Below are positions 16,019-24,541 of a stretch of 64,000 nucleotides of DNA, piece after piece. The notes under the pieces were generated by a model. It was not told where the DNA came from. It saw only the letters and a list, made by a program, of their open reading frames with translations, and did not search any database. Position 1 is the stretch's first letter. Each line of letters starts with the position of its first letter. The stretch is from Paenibacillus caseinilyticus. Its GTDB lineage: Bacteria; Bacillota; Bacilli; Paenibacillales; NBRC-103111. The position numbers were made by a program, and so were the translations under genes. The stretch spans positions 1 through 64,000 of the forward strand of contig NZ_JAQAGY010000002.1 of NCBI RefSeq assembly GCF_027533645.1. The letters are read 5' to 3'.

Positions 16019-18334
16019 ATGATGAACAAGATCAGAAGCAAGTGGATCGGCGTGGTAGCCGCATCCTTGGCCGTGACGGGTGCGGCGGGCGGAGGCCTGC
16101 CGGCCAGTGGCATCGCGAGCGCAGAGACATCGGCACCGGTGAACGTGCTGGCGTTCCCCGGTGCGGAAGGCGGCGGGATGTACGCCAGCGGGGGACGCGG
16201 AGACGAGGTATACGAAGTAACCACGCTGGAGGACTATGGCATCGGGGAAGCGCCCCTCGCCGGCTCGCTGAGGGATGCGGTCAGCCAGGGGGACCGGACG
16301 GTCGTCTTCCGGCTGTCGGGCACGATCCATCTGAAGCAGCCGCTGAAGATCAAGGCGAAGAACCTGACGATCGCCGGACAGACCGCGCCGGGCGACGGGA
16401 TTGCCGTGGCGGGCTACGGCACGGATATCTCCGGCTCGGAGAACCTCATCCTGCGTTACATGCGGTTCAGACCGGGCAGCGCGCATATCGATGCCGAGCC
16501 GGATGCCTTCGGCGGCCGTGACGTGAAGAATGCGATCATCGACCACATCTCGGCGAGCTGGTCGGTGGATGAGACCTTGTCCTTGTACCGCAATGCCGAT
16601 ACGACGCTGCAGTGGAGTATCGTCAGCGAGAGCATGCTGCTCTCCGGGCATGTGAAGGGAAGGCACGGCTACGGCGGGATCTGGGGCGGGGGCAACGCCA
16701 CGTTCTCGAACAATCTGATCGCAAGCCATGTCAGCCGGGCGCCGGCGCTCGGTAATGGGGGCAACACCGTGTATCCGGTCGGCAGCACGGATCTGGTCAA
16801 CAATGTGATCTACAACTGGGGATTCAACTCCACTTACGGGGGGAATGACCAGGATAACAATATCATCAATAACTACTATAAGCCGGGCCCGTCCACCTAT
16901 GCGAATGTGCTGAAGCGGATCGTCAGCCCGGGGCAGGACGGGAAGCTGAGCCGGTTCCATATCTCCGGCAATGTGATGCACGGCAATGCGGCGGTCTCGG
17001 CGGACAATACGCTAGGGACCGAGGAGGTCAAAAGCGGGACGGAGTTCTCGGATACCGCGTATCCGGTCGCCGGACATGATTCGCTCGGTATCAAGCCTGC
17101 CGGACAGGCTTACCGCGAGGTGCTGAATAAGGCGGGAGCGACGTATCCGCGCCGAGATGCGGTCGATGCCCGAATCGTGAATGATGTGAAGGAGGGCACC
17201 GGCCGTCTCATCAATAACGAGTGGGAAGCCGGCGGATTCCCCGAGCTGAAGTCCCTGCCGGCTCCGGCCGATACGGATCACGACGGCATGCCGGACACGT
17301 GGGAACGGAAGCAGGGCCTGGATGCGGCCGATGCGGCGGACGGCAGGCGGATTACAGGGTCGGGCTACTCGAACCTGGAGCTCTACTTGCATTCGCTGGT
17401 GGACATGAATGCGGCGCCTGCCAATCCGGAAGTGTCGCTGCAGTCTCCGGAGGGGAACAGTATCCATAAGGCCGGTTCCTCCATCAAGCTGAATGTGCGG
17501 CTGAAGGATAAGCGGAATATAGCCAAAGTCGAATATTACCGCAATGACGTGAGAATTGGCGAATCGACCGGAGGCTCCTTCGACTATACATGGAAGGATG
17601 TGCCGGACGGCACCTGGTATGTCTCGGCGAAGGCGATCGACCGCGCCGGCAATGCCACGCAGACGACATCCATGCCGGTGCATGTCAACACGATGAAGCA
17701 GTCCGGGGAGTGGAGCTCCAAGGATATCGGGAAGGTGGGCATCAAGGGGAACGCAGCTGTCACTTCCGAAGGATTGACGGTCAAAGGGGCCGGGCGGATC
17801 AGCGGCACAGCCGATGCGTTCCAGTTCGCCTACCGGGAGATCAAGGGCGATGCCGTCCTGACGGCGAGGCTCGATTCGCTCACGAAGGTGGACAACAACG
17901 CCTTGTCCGGCCTGATGATCCGCGACAGCCTGGCGCCGGATGCGGCGGCGGCTGTCATCAGCTCCTCTGTGGTCAAAGCGGATGAAGGCACTCCGTTCGC
18001 CGTATTCTTCTCTACGCGGACCCAGAAGGGCGAGCCGATCGCGGCGCCGGGGGAGAACGACTTTCCGGAGGATCACGGACTGCCTGCGCTGAAGGGAACC
18101 GCGGTTCCGTATTGGATGAAGATTGTACGCAGCGGCGACACCATCACCGGCTATGCCTCGCCGGACGGGGTGCAGTGGACCGAGGTCGGGGCGAGCCGTA
18201 TTCCCATGGGCCGCACGGTCTATGTCGGATTCGCGGTGGATGCCGCGAAGAACTCGAGCCGGATCGTCAATTACAATACGGCCGCGTTCTCCCACATTAC
18301 CCTGGAAGGGGACACCGGCCGCAAGAAAGAGTAG
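16019..18334 (+). CDS. Secreted pectate lyase (PL1-like) with Ig-like and C-terminal accessory domains
   Basis: Start ATG 16019 is chosen for AGGAGG six bases before it and an immediate signal peptide (MMNKIRSKW, hydrophobic core, cleavage near ASAET). The frame is open upstream without support. The 771-residue protein has a parallel beta-helix pectate lyase domain (about 35-400: FPGAEGGG, GSLRDAV, LTIAGQTAPGDG, WSVDETLS), a short calcium-loop-like DTDHDGMPDTWE near 420, a bacterial Ig-like domain (about 470-560), and a C-terminal ~200-residue beta-rich domain (DUF1349/laminin-like fold, tentative). It should cleave polygalacturonate by beta-elimination outside the cell. A cytoplasmic-looking pectinesterase is encoded at 50666. 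Confidence 0.88.
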   Translation: MMNKIRSKWIGVVAASLAVTGAAGGGLPASGIASAETSAPVNVLAFPGAEGGGMYASGGRGDEVYEVTTLEDYGIGEAPLAGSLRDAVSQGDRTVVFRLSGTIHLKQPLKIKAKNLTIAGQTAPGDGIAVAGYGTDISGSENLILRYMRFRPGSAHIDAEPDAFGGRDVKNAIIDHISASWSVDETLSLYRNADTTLQWSIVSESMLLSGHVKGRHGYGGIWGGGNATFSNNLIASHVSRAPALGNGGNTVYPVGSTDLVNNVIYNWGFNSTYGGNDQDNNIINNYYKPGPSTYANVLKRIVSPGQDGKLSRFHISGNVMHGNAAVSADNTLGTEEVKSGTEFSDTAYPVAGHDSLGIKPAGQAYREVLNKAGATYPRRDAVDARIVNDVKEGTGRLINNEWEAGGFPELKSLPAPADTDHDGMPDTWERKQGLDAADAADGRRITGSGYSNLELYLHSLVDMNAAPANPEVSLQSPEGNSIHKAGSSIKLNVRLKDKRNIAKVEYYRNDVRIGESTGGSFDYTWKDVPDGTWYVSAKAIDRAGNATQTTSMPVHVNTMKQSGEWSSKDIGKVGIKGNAAVTSEGLTVKGAGRISGTADAFQFAYREIKGDAVLTARLDSLTKVDNNALSGLMIRDSLAPDAAAAVISSSVVKADEGTPFAVFFSTRTQKGEPIAAPGENDFPEDHGLPALKGTAVPYWMKIVRSGDTITGYASPDGVQWTEVGASRIPMGRTVYVGFAVDAAKNSSRIVNYNTAAFSHITLEGDTGRKKE

Positions 18335-18352
18335 GGCCAGCAGCGGGGCCGC

Positions 18353-19246
18353 TTATCTGACCCCTTCCCCGCCCAGATTCCGCTTCAGATCATCGTACAG
18401 CCTGGCGCCGGCCAGCTTCAGCGGGAAGTCTGCGGCCCGGCAGAGCAGGCCGAACGTAACGGATACCCGCGCATCCCGCACCTCGCGCACCAGCATGCCG
18501 GGCGGCAGCGGACCAATGAGGCTGCGGGGCATGAGGGCGATCCCGAGGCCGCTCTCGACATAAGGCTTCATCGCGGCCATCGAGCTGATCTCCATGCTGT
18601 TCAGCGGGCTGCCGCAGGCTTCGCCGAGCAGCATCTCGATCTTGTGCCGGTAAGGGCAGTTCCTGGAAGTCAGCAGGATGCGGTGGTCCCGGATATCGGA
18701 GAAGCGGATACGCTCCAGCGCGGAGAGCGGATGCCCTTCGGGCAGCAGGAAGAGGAGCTCTTCGGAGTAGAGCGGCTCGAAGTAGAGTCCCCCGCCGGCC
18801 ACCGGCCTCGAGCAGAGGGCGAGATCCAGCTCCCCTCTCAGCAGGCGTTCGCCCAAGAGAGGGGTATTCCCGATATCCACGGCGATGCCGATCTTGGGAT
18901 AGGCGGCCAGGAACCGCTGCAGCAGGCGGGGCAGCAGGGAGCTCGCGATCGGCTCGACCGCCCCGAGGCGCAGCTCTCCGGCTTCGCCGAGCATCCAGTC
19001 GGACATCCGGCTGTGGAGCCGGTCCATATCCTTGACGATCCCGGCGCTCTGTTCGTGGAACAGCCGCCCCGCTTCGGTGAGCTGGAACGTCCTCCCGCGT
19101 TCGATGAGCGTGATGCCGAGCTCGGCTTCGAGCTTCTGCATCTGCATGGTGACGGTGGACTGGGCGTAATTCAGCTCCTCGGCCGCCCGGTTGAAGCTTC
19201 CGAGCGACACGATCCGGTGAAAGGTCTTCAGCGATTTGAGATCCAT
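18353..19246 (-). CDS. LysR-family regulator (YusT-like)
   Basis: A 297-residue LysR protein: winged HTH at the N-terminus (FHRIVSLGSFNRAAEELNYAQSTVTMQMQKLEAELG) and a substrate-binding-like effector domain (about 90-290). It is transcribed away from the tautomerase/SDR pair across an intergenic region with a large inverted repeat. In B. subtilis yusT (LysR), yusQ (tautomerase) and yusR (SDR) lie together, and the gene content here matches. It probably controls the divergent pair and itself. It converges on the pectate lyase gene with an 18-base gap. Confidence 0.88.
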   Translation of the reverse strand: MDLKSLKTFHRIVSLGSFNRAAEELNYAQSTVTMQMQKLEAELGITLIERGRTFQLTEAGRLFHEQSAGIVKDMDRLHSRMSDWMLGEAGELRLGAVEPIASSLLPRLLQRFLAAYPKIGIAVDIGNTPLLGERLLRGELDLALCSRPVAGGGLYFEPLYSEELLFLLPEGHPLSALERIRFSDIRDHRILLTSRNCPYRHKIEMLLGEACGSPLNSMEISSMAAMKPYVESGLGIALMPRSLIGPLPPGMLVREVRDARVSVTFGLLCRAADFPLKLAGARLYDDLKRNLGGEGVR

Positions 19247-19271
19247 AGTCTCCGTCCTCTCCTTGGTTCAA

Positions 19272-19307
19272 TATAATTGAATTCGAAGTTCATTAGATTC
19301 AATTATA
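19272..19307. promoter_or_regulatory. LysR operator: 11-bp inverted repeat
   Basis: TATAATTGAAT (19272-19282) and ATTCAATTATA (19297-19307) are perfect complements with a 14-base spacer, between the divergent LysR and tautomerase starts. The arms contain T-N11-A type cores typical of LysR sites and would cover the promoter region on both strands. Confidence 0.7.
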
Positions 19308-19385
19308 CAAAACCCGGCAGGGGTCTTACAATGAACTTGTAGGATGGAAAATTCCACAGGGAGCAGGCGAAGGAGGAGAGAGGCT

Positions 19386-19793
19386 ATGCCATTCGTACGG
19401 ATCGATCTGCGCCGGGGGCGCACAGAGGGGGACCTGCAGGCCATCAGCCGGGCGGTCCACCAGGCACTGACCGAAACAGCGGGCGTCCCGGAGGACGATT
19501 ACTTTCAGGTGATCACGCAGCATGTAGCGGAGGAGTTCCGCTATGACCCGGGCTACCTCGGTATCCGCCGCACCGACGGGCTGATCTACATCGCAATCAC
19601 GATGAGGGAAGGCCGGGGCGCGGAGAAGAAGCGGGCGCTCTACGCGAGGACGGCGCAGCTGCTGAAGGAGACGGCCGGGGTTCGGCCTGAGGACGTCATG
19701 ATCATCGTGACGGAGAATACGCTGGAGGATTGGTCGTTCGGCAATGGGATCGCACAGCATGCACCGGGCGGCAATGCGGAGGGAGAGAGATGA
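19386..19793 (+). CDS. Tautomerase-family protein (YusQ/YrdN-like)
   Basis: A 135-residue protein of the Tautomerase_2 group. The start is ATG 19386, nine bases after AGGAGG (19371-19376), because this puts Pro directly after the initiator Met (MPFVRIDL): tautomerases use that N-terminal Pro as catalytic base, so longer starts would inactivate it. The fold is two beta-alpha-beta repeats, covering GRTEGDLQ... and YIAITMREGRGAEKKR. Cytoplasmic; substrate unknown. The stop overlaps the next start as ATGA, so translation is coupled with the SDR. Confidence 0.85.
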   Translation: MPFVRIDLRRGRTEGDLQAISRAVHQALTETAGVPEDDYFQVITQHVAEEFRYDPGYLGIRRTDGLIYIAITMREGRGAEKKRALYARTAQLLKETAGVRPEDVMIIVTENTLEDWSFGNGIAQHAPGGNAEGER

Positions 19794-20536
19794 CAGTGGA
19801 ACTGAAGGGCAAAGGAGCGCTGGTCACGGGCGGAGGCACGGGAATCGGCCGGGCGGTAAGCCTGGAGCTGGCGCGCAGAGGAGCGGCCGTGGCCGTCAAT
19901 TATTCTCGGTCGCAGGCTGAGGCGGAGGACACGGTGCGGGAGATCTTGGAGCTGGGCGGCCGGGCCGTGGCGCTTCGAGCGGATGTATCGAAGGACGCGG
20001 AGGTCCGGGAGATGGTGGCTGAGGCTGCGGAGCAGCTCGGCAGGCTGGACGTGCTCGTCAATAATGCGAGCATCACCCGCCATATCCCGCTCGGTGATCT
20101 GGAGGCGGCGGAGGAAGAGGTATGGGATGAGCTGTTCGCGGTGAATGTCAAAGGCATGTTCTACTGTGCCAGAGCGGCGGCCCCGTTCCTGAAGTCGGGC
20201 GGGCAGGGAGCCATCGTGAACCTCGGCAGCATCGCCGGTTCGACCGGGCTGGGCTCCTCCCTGCCTTATGCGGTCTCCAAGGCGGCCGTCCACGGGCTGA
20301 CCCGGTCGCTGGCCCGCGCGCTGGCGCCGGACATCCGGGTGTGCTGCGTGGCGCCGGGAGCCGTAGAGACGCGGTGGTGGGCCGGCCGGGAGGAGCAGAT
20401 GAGGAAGCTCGGCGGTCACCTGCCCCTGCAGCGCATCACGACACCGGACGAAGTCGCGAAGCTGGTCGTCTCCGTGCTGGAGCTGGAGTCGATGACCGGA
20501 CAGCTGCTCACGATCGACGGCGGCCAGACGATGTAA
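19790..20536 (+). CDS. Short-chain dehydrogenase/reductase (YusR-like)
   Basis: A 248-residue SDR. Start ATG 19790 overlaps the tautomerase stop by four bases. TGGGTGIG near residue 14 binds the cofactor, NNAS follows, and Y160/K164 (YAVSK) are catalytic; the C-terminus GQLLTIDGGQTM is typical of FabG/glucose dehydrogenase-like members. With the tautomerase it probably forms a two-step conversion of a keto/enol substrate. The order LysR / tautomerase / SDR matches the yusT-yusQ-yusR gene set of B. subtilis, whose role is also unclear. Confidence 0.87.
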   Translation: MTVELKGKGALVTGGGTGIGRAVSLELARRGAAVAVNYSRSQAEAEDTVREILELGGRAVALRADVSKDAEVREMVAEAAEQLGRLDVLVNNASITRHIPLGDLEAAEEEVWDELFAVNVKGMFYCARAAAPFLKSGGQGAIVNLGSIAGSTGLGSSLPYAVSKAAVHGLTRSLARALAPDIRVCCVAPGAVETRWWAGREEQMRKLGGHLPLQRITTPDEVAKLVVSVLELESMTGQLLTIDGGQTM

Positions 20537-21003
20537 CGAAGGGCTGGCGGCCAGGGGGAGGCGCGTGCGGGACGCCGGTCGTAAGCAGTGCATGCGGCAG
20601 TACAACATCACGGCATCACGGCGGCCGCCTCCCCTAAGGTGCCATGCCTCATCACACCGGAGAAAGCTGCAATAGAGCAAGGTTATATCCTATTCATCCG
20701 ATACCCGATAGGCAGAGCCGTTCATGACGGTTCTGCCTTTTTCTTGCTATGGCGCAGAGCAATTAGCGGCACAGTGAGGGAAGGGGACACGATTTCAACA
20801 GCGGCCGGAACCCCATATTCCTCCCTGCCCGCTCACGCAAGTATGGATTCTGTACACAACCGCCTCCCCGCCCCTTCCAATATCTGGATTCGTTACCTGT
20901 ACCGGGATTTGGTACAATGGGCGTAAGATTTGCCTATGGGCTTCGGATGGGAGTATGCTGTGATCCATAGGAATGCAGGAGAACTGGTAAGGGGGAACAG
21001 CCG
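20537..21003 (+). other. Intergenic region before the second two-component system
   Basis: No gene seen. AGGCAGA (20710-20716) with TCTGCCT (20732-20738) and inner CCG/CGG pairing plus TTTTTC makes a good terminator at 20710-20742. Near the downstream end TACAAT (20913-20918) is a plausible -10 for the regulator at 21004; its -35 is unclear. Confidence 0.5.
20710..20742 (+). terminator. Terminator upstream of the second regulator gene
   Basis: AGGCAGAG-CCG and CGG-TTCTGCCT arms around TTCATGA, followed by TTTTTC. Confidence 0.75.
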
Positions 21004-22545
21004 ATGAGCGAATACTGCCATGTGTTGATCGTGGATGACGAGCTGCTCGTCAGGCAGGGGATTAAGCATCACCTGAACTGGGAAGAGGTAGGCTTCCGGA
21101 TCGTGGGGGAGGCGGCGAACGGAGAGGAAGCCTTGGCTAAGATCGGAGAACTGCGGCCGCATATCGTCCTGACGGACATCGTCATGCCGGTCATGGACGG
21201 CGAGGAGCTCACCCGGATCATCAAGCGCAATTATCCTGAGATCGAGGTCATCGTCCTAAGCAGCTTCAGCGAATTCACCTACGTGAGGTCATCATTCCAG
21301 AGCGGCGTGGCTGACTATATCCTGAAGCCCAGTCTGGAATCCCAGGAGCTGCTGCGGGTGCTGAAGAATACGGCGGACCGGATTCCGGGGCTGCGCCTGC
21401 AGACGCCGCCCGCCGGCGGCAGTGCTTCCATCGACAGCTTCATCGAGAAAGCGGCGGCCGGTTATCCGGTGCCGGATGATCCGGGCCTATGGGTGGAAGC
21501 GCTGCCTTATGGAGGTATGCGCCTGCTGGGCTGCCTGCTGCCGAGCGCCGGCCAGGGGGAGAGCGCCGCCGCTGACCGGCTCGCGGCTATGGCTGAGAGA
21601 GAGCTGCGCACGCAGCTTGTGTCCTACGTTTGCCATAGGGTGCCGGCACCCGGCCTCCTGGTACTGCTGGTGAATGCGGAGGAGGGTGCTCTCGGCGGGC
21701 TTTCCTCTACTGCCAAGACACTGGCTGATGCATGCAGAGGACAGGAGCCGGGGACGGTCTGGGCTGTCAGCGAGCCGTTCGGCTCGTTCGGTCAGCTCGG
21801 GACGGTGTACCGCGGGGAGTTCCTGAGGCTGCTCCAGCAGTACCGCTTCTTTTTCCCGGAAGCGGGCTGCCTGGCGAAGAGCATGCTGCCCTCCCGGCCG
21901 GCGGCGCTGCCGGAGTTCGAGGTGGGACGCTATACCGAGGAGCTCAAGCGGGGGCAGACGGACTCGGCCTTCCGGCGGCTCAGGGAGTATGCTGCGGCTT
22001 TCATTGAGGATTACGAGACCGATGTGTTCGAGCTGAAGGCCTTTTTCGTCAATCTTATCTTCCATACCACGAGTGCCCTGGGGGAGGCGGGGATCGACGT
22101 GAAGCGGCTCGACGAAGAGAAGTACGCTTACTTCAAAGGGATCGACGAAGCGCCGTCGGCCCGCGCGGTGCTCGGTCTGCTGGACGCCTTCCTCGAAGAA
22201 GCGGGCACCTGCGGGGAGCCCCGCGTCGACGCCAATATGAAGAGGCTGCTCGCGTACATCCATGAGCATTACAGCGAGCCGCTGACCCTGTCGGAGGTGG
22301 CGAAGCATTTTCACTTTAACCCGTCCTATCTGTCGAGCTACTTTGCGTCGAACAGCAAGGAGGGATTCAACGAATACGTGAACCGGATCCGGATTGAAGA
22401 GGCGGCGAAGCTGCTCCGGACCGGTGACGTGGCCATCTCGGATATCGGGGCCCGGGTGGGGTACGCGGACCACAGCTACTTCTGCAAGGTGTTCAAGAAG
22501 TTCACGGGAATGTCTCCCAGCCGATACCGCAAGAATCATACGTGA
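21004..22545 (+). CDS. YesN-type response regulator with AraC DNA-binding domain
   Basis: A 513-residue regulator. Receiver domain: acidic pair in LIVDDE, phospho-acceptor D58 (LTDIVMP), Lys in DYILKP. The middle region is poorly conserved. The AraC domain occupies the last ~100 residues (LTLSEVAKHFHFNPSYLSSYF, AISDIGARVGYADHSYFCKVFK). The kinase gene follows and overlaps or abuts its stop. The likely target is the sugar transporter at 24542-27692, whose upstream region carries four TACAA direct repeats that could be its binding sites. Confidence 0.9.
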   Translation: MSEYCHVLIVDDELLVRQGIKHHLNWEEVGFRIVGEAANGEEALAKIGELRPHIVLTDIVMPVMDGEELTRIIKRNYPEIEVIVLSSFSEFTYVRSSFQSGVADYILKPSLESQELLRVLKNTADRIPGLRLQTPPAGGSASIDSFIEKAAAGYPVPDDPGLWVEALPYGGMRLLGCLLPSAGQGESAAADRLAAMAERELRTQLVSYVCHRVPAPGLLVLLVNAEEGALGGLSSTAKTLADACRGQEPGTVWAVSEPFGSFGQLGTVYRGEFLRLLQQYRFFFPEAGCLAKSMLPSRPAALPEFEVGRYTEELKRGQTDSAFRRLREYAAAFIEDYETDVFELKAFFVNLIFHTTSALGEAGIDVKRLDEEKYAYFKGIDEAPSARAVLGLLDAFLEEAGTCGEPRVDANMKRLLAYIHEHYSEPLTLSEVAKHFHFNPSYLSSYFASNSKEGFNEYVNRIRIEEAAKLLRTGDVAISDIGARVGYADHSYFCKVFKKFTGMSPSRYRKNHT

Positions 22546-22568
22546 CAACACCGGGGGAGAGAAAAAGA

Positions 22569-24353
22569 GTGAAGCTCATACGGTCGCTGTGGGAGCAGTG
22601 GAGAGGGAGCCGCTTGTTCGTCAAGCTGATCGCCGTGATGGTGGTCAGCATTGTTGCCGTATCGGCGGCCACCTCATGGATTACGCTGCATATGTCGGTG
22701 AAGCTCTTCACCGAGACGTTCGGGATCACCAACGCCAAGGTGATCTCCCAGATCAAGACGAACATGGACTCGTTCCACTACACGGTCATTACGGCCGCCA
22801 ATAATGTATTCCAGAGCGGGACGGTCAAGTCGTTCCTGACGGAAGGGGACAGCGATTCCCTGACGATGGCCAGGCAGTACGGCAGCATCCGCCAGGAGAT
22901 GGACCGGATCCAGTCGATCATCGACGCCTACCAGGTCAGCATCACGATCAGCGGCGTCAACGGCCGCAGCTACTCGACGGACCGGTCCCTGCTGCCGCTG
23001 CAGGCCAGGCAGCTCGAGGGGTTGGATATGACGCGCAGGGCCCTGGAGCAGCCGAAGAAGATGACCTACCAGTACTACCGGCCCGGCCCGGCGGATGCGG
23101 GGAGCAAGGAGCCGCTGATCGTTGCCACGCAGGTGATCCGCGAACGCTCCACCGAGGAAGTCTACGGCATGCTGTATGTGGCGATCCGGGAGAGCGACTT
23201 CCGTCAGTTCTATTCGAGCTTCACAAGCGAAGGCAACGATGTGGTGATGCTGGGCCCCACGGGCCTCATCGTCTCGAGCAACCGGGAGGATTACCGGGGA
23301 GAGTATACGCCGGAGCTGCTGCGGTACGCCTCGCAGATTACAGAGCAGCAGGTGCGCACCGTGAACGGGAAGGTGTGGGGGAAGGACAGCATTATTCTGG
23401 CGGAGGAGCTGCCGTTCTATGATGTATACCTTGTCAATGTCATTGACAGCGAGCTTGCTTCGGGCCAGATGCTCAACAAGAAAGCGATCGTCCTCACCTG
23501 CTCCTTGTTCGTGCTGGCGGCGCTGGTCATCGTGTTCCTGATCACAAGAGGCATGACCCGGTCGCTGACGCTGCTCGTCCGCCAGATGTCCCGGATCACG
23601 GAGAATGACTTCGCGAACTATATCTCGGTCACGGGCAGCTACGAGACCCGGCAGGTCGGGCAGGCCTTCAACTATATGCTCGATGAGCTCCACGAGTATG
23701 TCGACAAGCTGGTGGCCACGCAGAAGGAGCAGCGCAATGCGGAGCTGGCGGCGCTGCAGCGTCAGATCCATCCGCATTTTCTGTACAACACGCTCGCTTC
23801 GGTCAAGTTCCTGGTGCAGCAAGGCAGCAAGGAGAAGGCGGCGGAGACGATTCATGCGCTGATTACGCTGCTCCAGAATGCGATCGGGAATGTGAGCGAG
23901 ACGGTCACGGTGGAGCAGGAGATATCCAATCTCAAAAGCTACGTCTTCATCAACCATGTCCGCTACGGGGACCGGGTAAGGGCCAATTTCTTCATCGGCC
24001 CCGACTGCCTGCGGTACCATGTGCCGAAGCTGATGATCCAGCCGTTCATCGAGAACGCGTTCTTCCACGGCTTCAACCGCAAGCAGCAGGGCACCGTGCA
24101 CGTGCTGGTCGCCAGAGACGGGGAGACGCTGGTCTGCGAGATTGTCGACAACGGGGACGGGATCGAAGGGCTGTCCGGGGAGCACATGCTGCCGGAGGAC
24201 GGGGGGAAGAGCCATTTTTTCTCCGGGATCGGAATCCGGAATGTGCACGACCGCATCCTGCTGCTGTACGGGGAGCCTTACGGAGTGACGATCACGAGCC
24301 GGTCCGGCGAAGGGACGAGGGTCAAAATCCGGCTGCCGCTTCTCGAAAGCTAA
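22569..24353 (+). CDS. YesM-type sensor histidine kinase
   Basis: A 594-residue membrane kinase. GTG 22569 is preferred because GGGGGAGAG (22553-22561) lies just upstream; an earlier GTG at 22542 overlaps the regulator stop but has no ribosome site. Membrane segments near residues 20-42 and 310-330 flank an extracellular sensor domain; HAMP, then PHFLYNTL with phospho-His near 403, then an HATPase_c domain (FIENAFFHGF, DNGDGI, GIGIRNVHDRI). It presumably senses the sugar taken up by the transporter encoded next. Confidence 0.88.
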   Translation: MKLIRSLWEQWRGSRLFVKLIAVMVVSIVAVSAATSWITLHMSVKLFTETFGITNAKVISQIKTNMDSFHYTVITAANNVFQSGTVKSFLTEGDSDSLTMARQYGSIRQEMDRIQSIIDAYQVSITISGVNGRSYSTDRSLLPLQARQLEGLDMTRRALEQPKKMTYQYYRPGPADAGSKEPLIVATQVIRERSTEEVYGMLYVAIRESDFRQFYSSFTSEGNDVVMLGPTGLIVSSNREDYRGEYTPELLRYASQITEQQVRTVNGKVWGKDSIILAEELPFYDVYLVNVIDSELASGQMLNKKAIVLTCSLFVLAALVIVFLITRGMTRSLTLLVRQMSRITENDFANYISVTGSYETRQVGQAFNYMLDELHEYVDKLVATQKEQRNAELAALQRQIHPHFLYNTLASVKFLVQQGSKEKAAETIHALITLLQNAIGNVSETVTVEQEISNLKSYVFINHVRYGDRVRANFFIGPDCLRYHVPKLMIQPFIENAFFHGFNRKQQGTVHVLVARDGETLVCEIVDNGDGIEGLSGEHMLPEDGGKSHFFSGIGIRNVHDRILLLYGEPYGVTITSRSGEGTRVKIRLPLLES

Positions 24354-24359
24354 AGAGAG

Positions 24360-24426
24360 TACAAGAAAACCAAAAAGAATACAAATGGCAGAAGAAAGCG
24401 GATACAAATTCACAAATAAAGTACAA
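24360..24426 (+). repeat. Four TACAA direct repeats upstream of the binding-protein gene
   Basis: TACAA occurs at 24360-24364, 24380-24384, 24403-24407 and 24422-24426, with start-to-start spacing of 20, 23 and 19 bases, about two helical turns each. All face the same way, in an AT-rich stretch ending about 45 bases before a -10-like TATGAT (24470-24475). This is the arrangement expected for an AraC-type activator. Confidence 0.5.
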
Positions 24427-24480
24427 AAGCGGACAATGATTCTCCTAACGGTACCGTCCACCCATTCGGTATGATACCTG

Positions 24481-24494
24481 TATAAGCGCTTACA
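24481..24494 (+). promoter_or_regulatory. cre site (CcpA) at the predicted transcription start
   Basis: TATAAGCGCTTACA matches the palindromic cre form TGTAAGCGCTTACA at 13 of 14 positions. It sits just after the -10-like TATGAT (24470-24475), where bound CcpA would block transcription. The transporter operon is thus probably repressed by preferred carbon sources. Confidence 0.75.
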
Positions 24495-24541
24495 ACCTGT
24501 GTCAGTTGGCATCGATCATACTTAATGGGGGAATGAAAAAG

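Noticed and set aside
22674..24512. 612-codon open frame antisense to the sensor kinase
   Set aside because: Mirror of real codon bias; no ribosome site or recognisable motifs.
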